Source: Septoria linicola
Taxonomy: Eukaryota; Ascomycota; Dothideomycetes; Mycosphaerellales; Mycosphaerellaceae
Length of the DNA stretch: 64,000 bases
Reading direction: 5' to 3'
Assembly (NCBI GenBank): GCA_024114885.1
Contig: CP099421.1
Span: 2,170,001-2,234,000, forward strand
Below are positions 42,156-53,152 of this stretch, piece by piece. Within the stretch, counting starts at the first letter, position 1. Every line of letters begins with the position of its first letter. The notes under the pieces are model-generated. The model was not told the origin of the DNA and searched no databases. It saw nothing but the letters and a program-made list of their open reading frames with translations. The position numbers and the translations under genes are program-made.

Positions 42156-42983
42156 TATGGAGGTCTTTCGTGAGGTAGCAGCTGTGAATGTAGTTGCTCC
42201 AGCGTAAAGGTTGATAGATACGTCAGGCTATGTGAGGCTTGGTATGAATGGCTTGACGGTGTGATGTTGTATAACTTGCTGGGTGAGACGACTGGACCAG
42301 GCGGGGTGCGGGCCTGTACTTGTATCTTCGTAACACGATGCTTACGTACCTGTTATCCTTGCATGCCTCGTGGAGTTAAAGATCCAAGCCGTTGGCACAC
42401 CCCGGACAGATTGGCAAGCATGCATAGGGCACGCCATCAGCCAGTTGCGTGGCTCGATTCACCACAAAGGCTGATGACGAGAACGGGACGCCACGTTAGC
42501 GTAAGGACGACTCAACGGAGAATCCCAAGGCGATCGGGCAGATCCAAGAGATATTTCCTTGGACGGCTGGGCAGCATCGATAGCATAAGTGCGTGTCATT
42601 GGACAGTAGCTCGGTCTTTCTTGGCCGGCTGGGCGAGACCAAAGTCCGTCTACACCGTCTGCATGCGCTTCACCCGCATCACACGCATCTGTCTCACCCG
42701 ACGACCGCAGCCATGCTGGCGACTGTTCATTGAGTTCAGATAGACAGCAGATACTGCGAGATGAACCGCCATCGTTGAACATCAAGAAAGATGGACTTCC
42801 ATGTAGCCCGCAAACAGAGCTCATGCGCTGACCCCGCCAACAGCTTGTGATTGTGCCATGGTGAGGGGATGAATCGGCCACTGCTTGGCCAGATAGAAGT
42901 AACACCAGAAGCTCCTGTCCAGGCATCACTACACCACAGCAGCCATATTTTGAGCTTTCCGCGGGCATAGCTACTTACTACAC
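42156..42983. other. Divergent intergenic region
   Basis: This 0.8-kb stretch separates the 78-residue gene (-) and the reductase (+). Two mirror frames (42261-42743 + and 42459-42968 -) cover it without recognisable domains; I regard them as chance. Confidence 0.45.
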
Positions 42984-44374
42984 ATGATGTCAGTGCAACA
43001 AATCCAAACCAAAGGCATCTTCCACGGCCTACCAGTATATCCACCGGAACTTGTCGGACTTACCGCAGTCATCACCGGTGCGAATGGCATTAGCGGCCAC
43101 TACATGCTCAAAGTTCTTTCGGAGGATCCGAAAAGATGGAGCAAGATCATATGCCTCAGTCGCAGACCGCCACTCGTGGCTGGTGGGCTTCCGAGCAATG
43201 TAGCACATATACCACTGGATTTCTTGAAGAGCCCAGCCGAGATCGCACAGGTATTGCAAGAGCACAAAGTCCGAGCGTAAGTAGTAGACAGCTGTTCCTG
43301 CTTGCCGCTCCTCCACGCGAAGACTATTCAAGTGCCAGCATGAACATAGCTTGAAGACACTGCTGACCCTGATCATTTGCCTTTAGTGACCATGTATTCT
43401 TCTTCAGCTACATCCAGCCTACACCCAAGGAAGGTGCTGGCTTATGGACCAACGCTCAGGAGTTGGTTGAGGTGAATAAGAAGCTGCTCTCAAATTTCTT
43501 GAATGCATTGAGGTTGGCAAGTATCACACCAAAGAGATTCATGCTGCAGACCGGAGCAAAGAACTATGGCGGCCATCTAGGCGCCACCAAGATCCCACAA
43601 GAGGAGACCGATCCACGAGTCCTCCTTGAGCCCAATTTCTACTATCCACAAGAGGATCTGGTCTTTCAGTATGCCAAAGACACGGGCTGTGGATGGAGTA
43701 TACACATGCCTGGACCGATTGTCGGTGCTGTGCCGGATGCCGCCATGAATTGTGCGTTTCCTTTGGCTGTTTATGCAGCCGTGTGCGCGAAGCTTAAGGA
43801 ACCACTTGAATTTCCAGGTGACATAAGCTCGTGGCAGATGCCGCAGTCCATGTCGGCCGCGCAGATGAATGCCTACCAAGAGGAGTGGGCAGTGCTACTT
43901 GGTCCCTCCAACCAGAAGTACAACACCTGCGATAATAGTGCTTTCACGTGGGAGAAGGCCTGGCCGAGGATCGCCGGCTGGTATGGAATCGAGTCGAAAG
44001 GCCCCCAAGATGATGATGAGTACATTGAGAATGAGAGCCGATTCAACCCGAGGGGATATGGACCGAAAGGTATCACAAGGCGCAAATTCAAGCTTGTCGA
44101 CTGGGCCAAGAAGCCAGAGGTGCAACGGATATGGAGCGAGCTGGTCGGAGAGCATGGCCTGACCCAGGAATTGAAGGATGTAGATCGTGTATTCGGCTTT
44201 CTGGATGGCACACTCTGCCGGCCCGCGCCTTTACTATTTTCAATGGACAAGAGTCGGAAACTAGGATGGCACGGCTTTGTTGACTCATCGGAGGCGATTC
44301 TAGAGACATTCAAGGACTTTGCAAAGCTGAGGATGATTCCACACGTGCCGCTTGTGGAAGTGAAGTTTAATTGA
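42984..44374 (+). CDS. PRISE-type NAD(P)H-dependent reductase (extended SDR)
   Basis: Exons 42984-43276 and 43387-44374 (110-bp intron) give 426 residues. The nucleotide-binding motif GANGISG is at residues 32-38, followed by SRRPP, which suggests NADPH. The two PRISE catalytic motifs are present: K156 in QTGAKNYGGH and Y184 in NFYYPQEDL. This family (progesterone 5-beta-reductase/iridoid synthase-like) reduces activated C=C bonds of enones. Fungal members occur both in secondary-metabolite clusters and as lone genes. No backbone synthase lies nearby, so a detoxifying or general enone-reductase role is as likely as a biosynthetic one. Confidence 0.87.
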
Positions 44375-44955
44375 GTAGCAGCTGCAAGAATTGACCACTT
44401 ACATTCTTGAGGTCCCACTGGCTTGATCGTCGACGTGTGCGCAATGGAGTGGATCGGTGCTAATACTAGAATCAACAGTCCTGTGAAGAGATAGAAAACT
44501 TCAGAGCGACGCTCATTGCGGAACAGTCGATCGCGTTACATTAGCACTCATATCTCTGAAAGCCATCCTTGGCGAAAAGCTCTCTGTCCACCGCTTCAAC
44601 CGACATTTGGCCTGCCGCCGCACTTGACGGCATGGCGGTCAGGAGAAGTGGGAGTGGCCAGCATTAGATAGCGTTATGATCGAAAGTTTTGTCTCTATCC
44701 GCAAGCTCCAATATATTCCAGCTGCCGCGCTCCAAGGAACATGAACGTGACGCGTGCCTGCCTTCCGCTGCACGCGAGCGCGACAGACGCGTTGGTGCTG
44801 TGGGCAGGTATGTAGGTAGCCACCTTACAACTTCCTCAACTTTTTCACATACTCAGTCCCATAAACACTGTACCAACATCACCGACAATGAGACCACCAC
44901 AGAAGCCGCCGCTCATTCACATCTGGGTCCTCGCCTTTTTGAGAACGACAATGAC
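44375..44955. other. Intergenic region with possible leader intron and uORF
   Basis: A GTATGT...ACTCAG pair (44808-44859) could be a leader intron of the MYND gene. A 23-codon upstream ORF (44888-44959) ends one base past the A of the MYND gene's start codon, so stop and start overlap. The MYND frame is open upstream to 44689 but lacks an ATG. Confidence 0.4.
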
Positions 44956-46004
44956 ATGAAGATTGTCGCCGAGTTCAACGAGCAAGCCGGCATACAACAG
45001 CTCGAAGATGCCGCGAACAGTAAGATTACTGACCCAGCACTGAATGTGCGGTACTCCCTGTTTGCCAGACACTGTATGGGACCCAACGCTGTAGAGGCTG
45101 TACGCGCACACCTTGATTCGGGTGTACTGGCCAAATTGGCCGCAAAGCAAGTCTCCGTCTACTTCAACCCAATCAAGGTCACCGACTGGACGAATCATGG
45201 CTACACCTGCGTCTTACTCGCAGCCCTAGCCATGAACCTTGGCTGTCGTGCGTACAGTGAACTGAAAGTGAGCTCGAAAGTGTAGACGACAACGCGAGAG
45301 GCGACTGACCTGGCGAAAGGGATATCATATCATGATCTACAATACCTACAATGAGTTTCTCTAGGGCATATGTTCCGCTGCACCAATCATGGACGAGGCA
45401 TGGAAGCAAATATCCGCAGCAGCTTCTGGGCCGTCAAAGTACGAGCCAGGCAAGCCATACAATTTCGGCACACAAACGCGAGCTGAAGCGCGAGCAGAGG
45501 CAAATACTCGCGGCACTGCTTTGACACAGATCATTGCGGACGGAGGATGCCATTCGGATACAAGCGTGCTAACATTCGCACATCCCAACGTGCCGTCACC
45601 ATGATTGCCCATGCAGCAAATTTGACATCGGATACACTGGCGAAGGCTGCGGCAGCGAGGTTTGTCCGAAGACTGCTGCCACCCTCAAGTGCGGTCGATG
45701 CAAAGATCAGCTCTACTGCGGCGCGCTCTGCCAAAAGGCCGACTGGAGCCGTCACAAAGCCGTCTGCCGGACGCCTGAGGATGCCGCGGTCATGCTCCAG
45801 TACGCAGGCAAGAACGTCGGAATATGGTCCGCTCCAGGCAGCGAGCATGACATGATAGACAATGTCGGCGTTTGGCTTAATGTGTACGGCTCAAGCTTCG
45901 GCACTGGCTGGAAGCCAATGGGCCAAGATATGGGAGCCTTTGGCGAGCGTATTGCTGCGAACACGGAGAAAGCAAACAAATCAGCTGCTCAAAAGGCTTC
46001 GTAG
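44956..46004 (+). CDS. MYND-type zinc-finger protein
   Basis: The start is ATG 44956. Exon 1 (44956-45267) joins by a 97-bp GTGAGC...CTCTAG intron to exon 2 from 45365 in phase 0. The last exon starts at 45617 and carries a complete MYND finger: VCPKTAATLKCGRCKDQLYC followed by ALCQKADWSRHKAVC, with all eight Cys/His ligands. After it come MLQYAGKNVGIW and a Ser/Ala tail to TAG 46004. The exon 2 donor is unresolved. GT sites at 45433 or 45439 fit the phase but give 184- or 178-bp introns and drop a well-formed segment. A GC site at 45568 fits a 49-bp intron but matches the consensus poorly. MYND domains bind proline-rich partners; the partner is unknown. Confidence 0.68.
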
Positions 46005-47161
46005 TTGAGCAGGTATGAGAGAGCTGGTAACTTGGTCGCCGGCTGACGAGGCTATCATGACCGTAGCCACGCGATGATAGCAGGGGCATAGCAGCGTTGT
46101 GATCTCGGTCGGCCTCGCCTGACTGCAGATAGGGTGTGTCCAGATTTTGAATGGTATGATCAAAAGTTTTGCAGCCAACCGCTTTCCACGATGTGTCTGC
46201 ACTCTCGACTTGACGATGTCGCATGCCCGATCTCGGCACTTCGTATTGCCAGTCCTCCTCATGCCAATAGCGACTATTTCATCTTACTCATCTTTTCGTA
46301 TACCGTCCACTAGAGCCTCCACCCTGGATCAACACCAGTGTAAGCCAGAATCGCGAAATAATTGATCCACTGCAATGGGACACAGTGATGGATTGGATTC
46401 CGAGAGCGCGCCGGCCGGTGTGAGATGACAGCATTGACATTTGGCAAAGGGCGCATATTCTTTGCGACATGCCATGTGACATTGATAAAGACTAGACGCA
46501 TCCGAGTTTCGAATGCCAGCTTGGTTCAGCAGAGTCATTGTGTCGACCACGAGACCTTTTGCGCCGCTCCGGATGGCCGTGTCATTTCCATCTCAAGCCT
46601 CATGATGACCTTGTTGGGGACAGAGCTCGGAGCATATTCCGATGCAGCAGCTACAGGACGATGTCTACCACCACCAGGCGATCGTCAGTGTCAGACGTTG
46701 GCTAGGTAGAAAAGTAGTCGCAACACCCGGTTTACCCAAGTCGATGACTAATCAGCTGTATAAGGTTCGCTGGCTCACCTGCGCTTCTTGAGCTCGGCAT
46801 CTGTTACCCAGAAGCCATTGCGCTATCGAATAGGCACAGATCCGCATCGCACTATCAGGCGCCGAATATTCATCGAGCCTGAACGAGTCATGGAACTGGT
46901 TGATGTCCTCCACAGATCACCCCGCCTGCAGGAACGGACCAACTTAGCACCTCTCGGCGACTGCGTTCAATCTATTTGACTACACTGGCTTCTGGCGTAG
47001 GCTACTCAACTTGCTTGAGCCCCCATTTCACACGAGCAGCTCTTCCTCGACACTTGGTAATCACAAGCTGACAGCTATATCCGCCGGAGCTCTCGAGGGC
47101 CGTCCGGAACGGTCGATACTCGACGCGAGAAGCACAATATGCATACGTAGCAGCGATCGGA
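46005..47161. other. Intergenic region
   Basis: About 1.15 kb with frames under 100 codons on both strands and no conserved block. No gene is supported. Confidence 0.5.
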
Positions 47162-48592
47162 ATGTCGTCTCCCGGAGAGCTTGCAGCAGACAACGGGCCT
47201 TCGTTCGTCACTCATGAGCATGTTCAGACCCTTTACGGAGTGGCTGGAGCATTTCTCGCGCTGGCTGGTGAGCTGGAACCTTAGCTCTCGTACTACCCAC
47301 CATGATGACTAACAATTGAGCAACAGTCGTGGCAGTTGTATGTCGAGCGCTCGCGTTATATACAAAACGAAGTTGGGGACGATGGGACGACTGGACGATG
47401 CTTTTCTGCATCTTACCCACCGCCGCGCTCGCCGCTATGATGTGTGAGCAGGGCAAGAAAGTCTACGGCGGCCCAGGCCGTGGGGATCCATTTCTTTGGC
47501 TGAAGCAGATCCTCATTGTGAGTGCTGCTCTGAAATGCTTCGGGTACGTCTAACGGCAAGCAGGATACTTGGGTGATTCAGATCCTGACCATTACCTCAC
47601 TTTATGTCTTCAAGTTGTCAATATGCATCCGCTATTTGCGAATAGGTACGCACATACGTCCTGTCTGTAGACGCTTGACTTACAAAGTACAGCGGACGAC
47701 TTCAATGATCGGTTCTGGAAGCTGTCAATGCTCATGATAGCCATATTGTCTGCGCACTATGTCAGCTCCTTCGTGGTGAGGATCAGTCGCCGCATTTCCA
47801 GGCTTCGAGACGTGACTGACCAAAACAAGGTGTGGGGTATGCAATGTGTTCCTGCGCGACGATTCTGGGACCCTAGAGTGCCCGGGACGTGCATAGACCA
47901 ATCGAAATGGATAATATGTACGTGTACAAAGGTTTGCTGTTAGTGAGTTCGCTGACTCGCCCTTAGCTGTGAATGGCGTGAGTCTTGTCACCGATGTACT
48001 AGTGCTTATACTGCCCGTACATCCGGTCCTGAAGCTCAAAATGCCTGTGAAGCAGCGTCTTGCTATCCTCGCTATCTTCACAGTCGGCGGTCTATCTACC
48101 GTAGCTGGCTGTCTGCGGTTCTACCATCTGTACCAATTCAATCAAGGCACTTCGGATCTCGGTGGCACTACTCTAGACATCGAAGTTTGGTCGTATATAG
48201 AGATTTCGCTTGGGATCTTCTGCGGCTGCATGCCTTGTGAGTAATAACGCTACACATCGTTGCCGATGTTGCCATTGCTAACCACAGCCAAACCAGCTTT
48301 CCGCACGCTATACACGTCGTTCAAGTCGAGGAGACATAGTCAGGACGACTGGCACGTGATGGATCATCGAACACTGGCTGCAAGCACCTTGAACAGCAGT
48401 AGTACGACAAAGCACAGTTGTTTCTCGGGCAGGAAAAAACTCTCGGACACCCCAAATATCGATAGCGTAGATGACATTGAGCTTATGCAGCAGACGCCCG
48501 ACCAGGAGTATATACAACGCCGGCGTCTATCTTCCAGTGGATCCACGTCAGTGTATGCTCGCACGGAGCGTAGTTATCAAGCGAGCGAGTAG
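47162..48592 (+). CDS. Rhodopsin-domain integral membrane protein
   Basis: Seven exons fit in phase: 47162-47267, 47327-47517, 47582-47645, 47693-47775, 47830-47917, 47967-48236 and 48288-48592, giving 368 residues. It has about seven transmembrane helices. The family marks are WDDWTMLFCILPT in helix 2-3, QCVPARRFWDPRVPGTC in the loop with paired Cys, the NGVSLVTDVLVLILP helix, and the RLAILAIFTVGG segment. The C-terminal tail (about 275-368) is hydrophilic, Ser-rich and presumably cytosolic. This is the large fungal family annotated as rhodopsin domain or PTH11-like proteins. There is no EGF-like CFEM domain, and no retinal-binding role should be assumed. Most introns are 48-65 bp with good branch sites. 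Confidence 0.85.
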
Positions 48593-48876
48593 GGCCTAGA
48601 TGGTTAGGGCATGTTTTACGAGAATTACGAAGAGATGATTGGGAGCGAAGCTTTCCCTTTTGCAGCATTTGAGCAAGCGTAGCACGGGCATCAAATCATG
48701 TCAGAATTGTAGATACAAGCATAATGGCCACTCCAAGAGTGTTTGGCATCTGAACAGCAAAAAGTAATGCCTGAGGATTTCCTTGGCATGATCTGAGATC
48801 TCTCCCGACCTCACTTTCGCGTCTCTAGAATTTTGCGAAATACGGAAAGCATTCTACTCCTAGCAAGCACGTCACC

Positions 48877-50763
48877 ATGAAGCGTAAAGCAGAAGACGCA
48901 GGCACCAAGACCAGCAATGGCAATGGCAAGAAGCAGGCGACCGACTCTAGTGGCATCAGAAGTCGATTTCGTGCGGGACTTTTCGATCCAGCAACCGTGA
49001 AATCCTACGCCGATGACTACACAAAGTCTGGGCCATATTTGCATACCGTGGTATCTGAACTTATGAACGACGAATTGCTTCGTGCAGTTCGGAGCGAGAT
49101 TACCGACAATATCCACTTTACGCCCAAGGAGACCGACATTTACAAAATCCATCAATCTGGAGATCTGGCCAACCTGGATGGGTTACCTGCATCAGCACTC
49201 GAGAAGTTACCCTCGCTCCTAAAGTTGAGAGACGCCCTTTATGGCGAGGACTTCCGAAAATGGGTCTCCTCTGTCTCTGGGGCAGGCCCATTATCTGGGA
49301 AGAAAACAGATATGGCTGTCAACGTCTACGTTCCTGGCTGCCATCTGCTATGTCACGACGATGTAATAGGAACACGACGTGTCAGCTACATATTGTACTT
49401 GACCAATCCAGATAAGCCGTGGAAGGCACAGTGGGGTGGCGCACTCCGTCTTTATCCCACAGACGGAGTCAAAGGTGATGATGGCAAGGCCTACAGATTG
49501 CCCAAGGCAGAATGGACCAAAGTCATTCCTCCTGCATGGAATCAGCTCTCCTTCTTCACTGTTCAACCAGGTGAGAGCTTTCACGATGTGGAGGAGGTGT
49601 ACAAACGTGCAGAGGGCGTGGATGAGGACGATGGTGGTCGAGTGCGAATGGCAATCAGCGGCTGGTTTCACATCCCGCAGGAAGGAGAATACGGCTTTGA
49701 GCCAGGACTTGAGGAGAAGCTTGCCGAGAGAAGCTCATTGCAGCAGCTTCAAGGCAAGGCTGACGAATTTGACGAACCACAACAGAAGTGGATCGCCGCC
49801 GATGGCGAAGCAAACGAAATTTCGAACGAAGACGACGAAGAGCCGGAGCTGACAGAGGAGGACTTGGCTTTCCTAATCAAGTACATGACGCCCAACTACC
49901 TCACGCCTGACACTGTCGAGGAGTTGACAGAGCTGTTCACCGAAGAATGTTTACTTCAGCTTACCAACTTCTTGAGCGACAAGTTCTCCGCGAAGCTCAG
50001 AAAGTCCCTCGAGGAAAGCGATGTAGACACCCTAGGATGGTCCACATCTAGACCGCCTCACAAGCATCGATATCAGTATCTGCATTCACAAGAACAGAAG
50101 TCGAACAGCAGCGAACAAGAGGCATCGCCGCTTCGACAAGTGCTTGACGAATTGCTGCCAAGCTCGGCATTCCAAAAGTGGTTGGCACTCGTCACAGGCT
50201 CAAAATTGAAGCGTAGTTCGGTCATTGCTCGACGCTTCCGAAAGAGTCTCGACTATCAGCTAGCTCAAGGCTACGAAGGAGAAGAGCCACAACTCGAGTA
50301 TACATTGTGCATCACGCCCACGACTGGATGGGGTGGCGAAGAAGAAAATGAACAGGAGAATGGCAACAGTAAGGTCAAGGCTAAGACAGCAGACGCTGAA
50401 GAGGAAGATAATGTCGGAGGATACGAACTGTACATGGCTGGTGAAGACGAAGACGACGAAGACGTATCAGATGATGGAGTTACGATTCCAGCAAATGTTC
50501 AATCTGCTACAGGTGCTGGACAACGCCGCTCCGCAAAGAAGAAGAAGGCCGATCCAGCTGTGTATAAAGCGGCTGCGGATGATGAGGACGACGGGATCTT
50601 GTTCAGTAATCCGGCGAACTGGAACACGATGAGTATAGTGCTGCGTGACAAGGGCACATTGAAGTTTGTCAAGTACGTTTCGCACTCGGCGCCTGGAGAT
50701 CGCTTGGATTTCACCGGGTGCGTCGAGGTCGAGCCTGCGGAGGATGACGAGGACGATGAGTAG
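48877..50763 (+). CDS. ofd1: Ofd1/Tpa1-type prolyl dihydroxylase (2-oxoglutarate/Fe(II) dioxygenase)
   Basis: This single-exon gene encodes 628 residues. The N-terminal catalytic double-stranded beta-helix (about 30-275) contains the iron triad H160, D162 (CHDDVIG) and H236 (ESFHDVEEV). An Arg in RVRMAISGWFHIP binds 2-oxoglutarate. A degenerate second helix domain (about 330-625) follows, rich in acidic inserts, as in yeast Tpa1 and fission yeast Ofd1. The enzyme hydroxylates a proline of ribosomal protein uS12. In fission yeast, Ofd1 also ties oxygen to SREBP stability. The N-terminal KRK motif fits nuclear location. No neighbouring gene in the window is an obvious partner. Confidence 0.92.
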   Translation: MKRKAEDAGTKTSNGNGKKQATDSSGIRSRFRAGLFDPATVKSYADDYTKSGPYLHTVVSELMNDELLRAVRSEITDNIHFTPKETDIYKIHQSGDLANLDGLPASALEKLPSLLKLRDALYGEDFRKWVSSVSGAGPLSGKKTDMAVNVYVPGCHLLCHDDVIGTRRVSYILYLTNPDKPWKAQWGGALRLYPTDGVKGDDGKAYRLPKAEWTKVIPPAWNQLSFFTVQPGESFHDVEEVYKRAEGVDEDDGGRVRMAISGWFHIPQEGEYGFEPGLEEKLAERSSLQQLQGKADEFDEPQQKWIAADGEANEISNEDDEEPELTEEDLAFLIKYMTPNYLTPDTVEELTELFTEECLLQLTNFLSDKFSAKLRKSLEESDVDTLGWSTSRPPHKHRYQYLHSQEQKSNSSEQEASPLRQVLDELLPSSAFQKWLALVTGSKLKRSSVIARRFRKSLDYQLAQGYEGEEPQLEYTLCITPTTGWGGEEENEQENGNSKVKAKTADAEEEDNVGGYELYMAGEDEDDEDVSDDGVTIPANVQSATGAGQRRSAKKKKADPAVYKAAADDEDDGILFSNPANWNTMSIVLRDKGTLKFVKYVSHSAPGDRLDFTGCVEVEPAEDDEDDE

Positions 50764-51146
50764 ACAATCGAAGCTCTGGCGATTGTGGCTGCCCTTCACG
50801 CCTCACGCTGAGTTTACAGGACTGGCGATTGATATTGAGAACTCTACCAGGCAGGGGTCTACAGCGGCCTGGAAGCACGCACTCAGTGTAAGCGGACTGG
50901 TAGACATGGCCCAGCAAGCATGGCACGCCAGCGTCGTTGAGCATCGCAAGAAGAGCGCCATGGCGCCATTGTGTAGTCAGCACAAAGGGCTCAAAGAAGA
51001 TCATTTTGCACGTTGCTTTGTCCCAACTGATCGACAAAGCATTCTTTCACGAACCATCGAGACTCACATAATGTACAATAACAGCATATGCCAAACCTCG
51101 AGACACTCTCCTCCAAATTATCTTTAAATCACCACTAACTGTCACC
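50764..51146. other. Short intergenic region
   Basis: This holds the 3' flank of ofd1 and the promoter of the 51147 gene. The frame at 50666-51127 overlaps ofd1 out of frame and is a shadow. Confidence 0.5.
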
Positions 51147-51641
51147 ATGCAGTACAACGACTTTCTCGACACAGACGTGCCGTACGATGAAATCCCAGAG
51201 GAGTATCTTGCCAAGCCCGCAAGCACAGCTAACATTGATCCAGGTCGTCAGTTACAGCAAACCATTGATGGAGCTTTCCGGAAAGCTGCTGGCCCAGCGA
51301 ACACGGATGAGTATGCTGAGAGGGCGATGGACACATCTAAGAGCACGCAGAAAGCGGTAAAAGAGCTTGCAGAGGACTTCGAGGCACTGAGAAGTTGTTA
51401 CCAGAAACTGCCGGCTGCAGTGAGGGCCAGCGAACACAACCATGTGGCGAGCTTCCGAAATGCTCAGGGCAATGTGAACTCGTTGCTGGCACGCATGGCT
51501 GATGTCGAGAAGCTCCTCGGGAACAGTAAGTACAAGGAGGCTTACAATCGTTCTTGTACGGTATGTGATGGGCTCGATAGTGTTGGACAACAGATTGCGC
51601 AGCTGCGAAAGGTCGTTGATAGCTTGGAGGGAAGCTACTAA
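51147..51641 (+). CDS. Small helical protein, 164 residues, weakly similar to the 28-30 kb pair
   Basis: A single exon runs from ATG 51147. The acidic N-terminus (FLDTDVPYDEIPEEYL) precedes continuous helix-forming sequence: KSTQKAVKELAEDFEALRSC, NVNSLLARMADVEKLLGN, then GLDSVGQQIAQLRKVVDSLE. The block YQKLPAAVRA near residue 90 resembles YHKLPLPIRG of the 29253 gene at the same place before a second helix run, but overall identity is low. No domain is recognised; a coiled-coil or four-helix protein is the likely fold. Coding status is supported by length, composition and a good start context (CACC ATG C). Confidence 0.65.
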   Translation: MQYNDFLDTDVPYDEIPEEYLAKPASTANIDPGRQLQQTIDGAFRKAAGPANTDEYAERAMDTSKSTQKAVKELAEDFEALRSCYQKLPAAVRASEHNHVASFRNAQGNVNSLLARMADVEKLLGNSKYKEAYNRSCTVCDGLDSVGQQIAQLRKVVDSLEGSY

Positions 51642-52009
51642 AGGTCAAGCATAGAGAGACATAAGTCATTGATAGTATCTATTCTCACTTTTATACGTCC
51701 TGGAGCGATCTCAGATGTTCATTCGGTCGCTGAAGTGCCATTTAGCCACGTGAAGGTGCGCGACATCACGAAAGCTCGAATTGCTTAGCGTTTTCTTCAC
51801 GCCCTTGACTTTCGAGAGACCCGTCCGAGCGCGCCTTGTGATGTTTCTGGAGCGAGCTCACGTATGCGCCTGTGACGCGCGAGGCTCCATGTTTGCTGAG
51901 CTGCACTTTCACTTGCTGTGCAAACACTCCTCTTCCTGGCATGTACGGCGCTACACAGCTCTTGACATTCTCCACAACAGTCTTGTCATTACATCGCTCA
52001 ACAGTCGAG
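51642..52009. other. Short intergenic region
   Basis: This holds the promoter of the BTB gene. The frames crossing it (51766-52281 -, 51781-52386 +) are shadows of that gene and its leader. Confidence 0.5.
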
Positions 52010-52987
52010 ATGTCTGGCAAGTCGCGCAAGTTAAAGCGTTCGCGCTTGACGAAGGGCGAAGAAACATCGCAAGCGACGGTCGAACAAACCATGGCACCCT
52101 CAGTCAGTGCCACTTTGAGCGATTTGCCACACGAGTACAAGCCGATATTCAGTCGACTCGAAAAGTGAGGTATCCAAGAAGTGCTACAGTCACAAGCGCT
52201 GATCATAATGCTAGAGCCTTTACTTCGAGCGATTGGAGCGATCTGAGGATCACCTGTGGAGACTTCGGATGGGATGTGCACCGTGTGATTGTGTGTCCTG
52301 GCTCAGAGTTCTTCAACTCGTGCTGCAAGAACTTCAAGGTTTGTCTTGAGCGCATGGTCGACTGTTTTCCTCTGTCTTTCTGCTGATGACAATATGTAGG
52401 AGGCCAAGGACGGAGTGATTGACCTGCCGGACGACGATCGACACGCCGTGGATGCTCTGCTTCGCTACCTCTACACCGCCAACTACGACGATGAAGCCGC
52501 CATTGGCGATGCTGCCCCAATTCTGTTCAACGTCCACGTTCATACCATCGCCGATAAGTACAACATTCCGGAACTATGCAAGTTGGCAGAGGCCAAATTC
52601 GCAGACCGCGCTAGCCGAGAGTGGAACACAGAGGGTTTCGCCGAAGCAGTGAAAGAGATGTATGCGACTTCGCCAGACTCGAAGAAGATCCTCCAAGATT
52701 CCGCAGTAGCTCAGGCAGTTGAGCACGCCAAGGAGTTGTTCACTGACGACCAGTCGCTGTTCCAGACGATCGCGCAAACCGTGGCACCATTTGCGTATGG
52801 TATCTCAGCTAAGCTCATGGCTATCCATGTTGAACAAATAGAGGTACGCAGGTGCCCGAGCTGCAGTTACCAGCATAAGCAGCAAGACCTTACGAGAGCG
52901 CACGATCTGTATGGTTCACCACTTCCCTTGTGTCCCAGGTGTGGCTATACACATCCCTGGGACCAGTGGATTCAGGAAGCGGAGTAA
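52010..52987 (+). CDS. BTB/POZ domain protein with C-terminal zinc ribbon
   Basis: Exons 52010-52164, 52215-52338 and 52400-52987 give 288 residues. A basic N-terminus (KSRKLKRSRL) is followed by a BTB domain at about residues 50-160, with SDLRITCGDFGWDVHRVIVC, SEFFNSCCKNFKEAKDGVID, then LLRYLYTANY. A helical BACK-like stretch follows, with HTIADKYNIPELCKLAEAKF and EHAKELF. The C-terminus carries two CxxC knuckles, CPSC near 233 and CPRCGYTHPWDQW at the end, likely a zinc ribbon. BTB proteins of this type often work as Cul3 adaptors or dimerisation modules. The extra ribbon is unusual and may bind RNA, DNA or a partner. Confidence 0.87.
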
Positions 52988-53152
52988 GCTGTTGGAAGCG
53001 ACCATAATGCCCTCGTTGCGAGGGTGTCGCGTAGATGGCATCGTGCAGGCTCATTTGATCTGAGCTAGACATGAGCACGTGATGATGCTGCGGTCAGGCC
53101 AAAGGGATGCGGAGATAGAGCGTCCAGTGAATGAAGAATAGCTTCGTTCTTG

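Noticed and set aside
42459..42968. 169-codon reverse frame with ATG, divergent from the PRISE-type reductase
   Set aside because: It is mirrored by an equally long forward frame, lacks any domain or helix pattern, and covers the promoter of the reductase.
42984..48592. Secondary-metabolite cluster around the PRISE-type reductase
   Set aside because: No polyketide, peptide or terpene synthase, cytochrome P450 or cluster-type transporter lies nearby.
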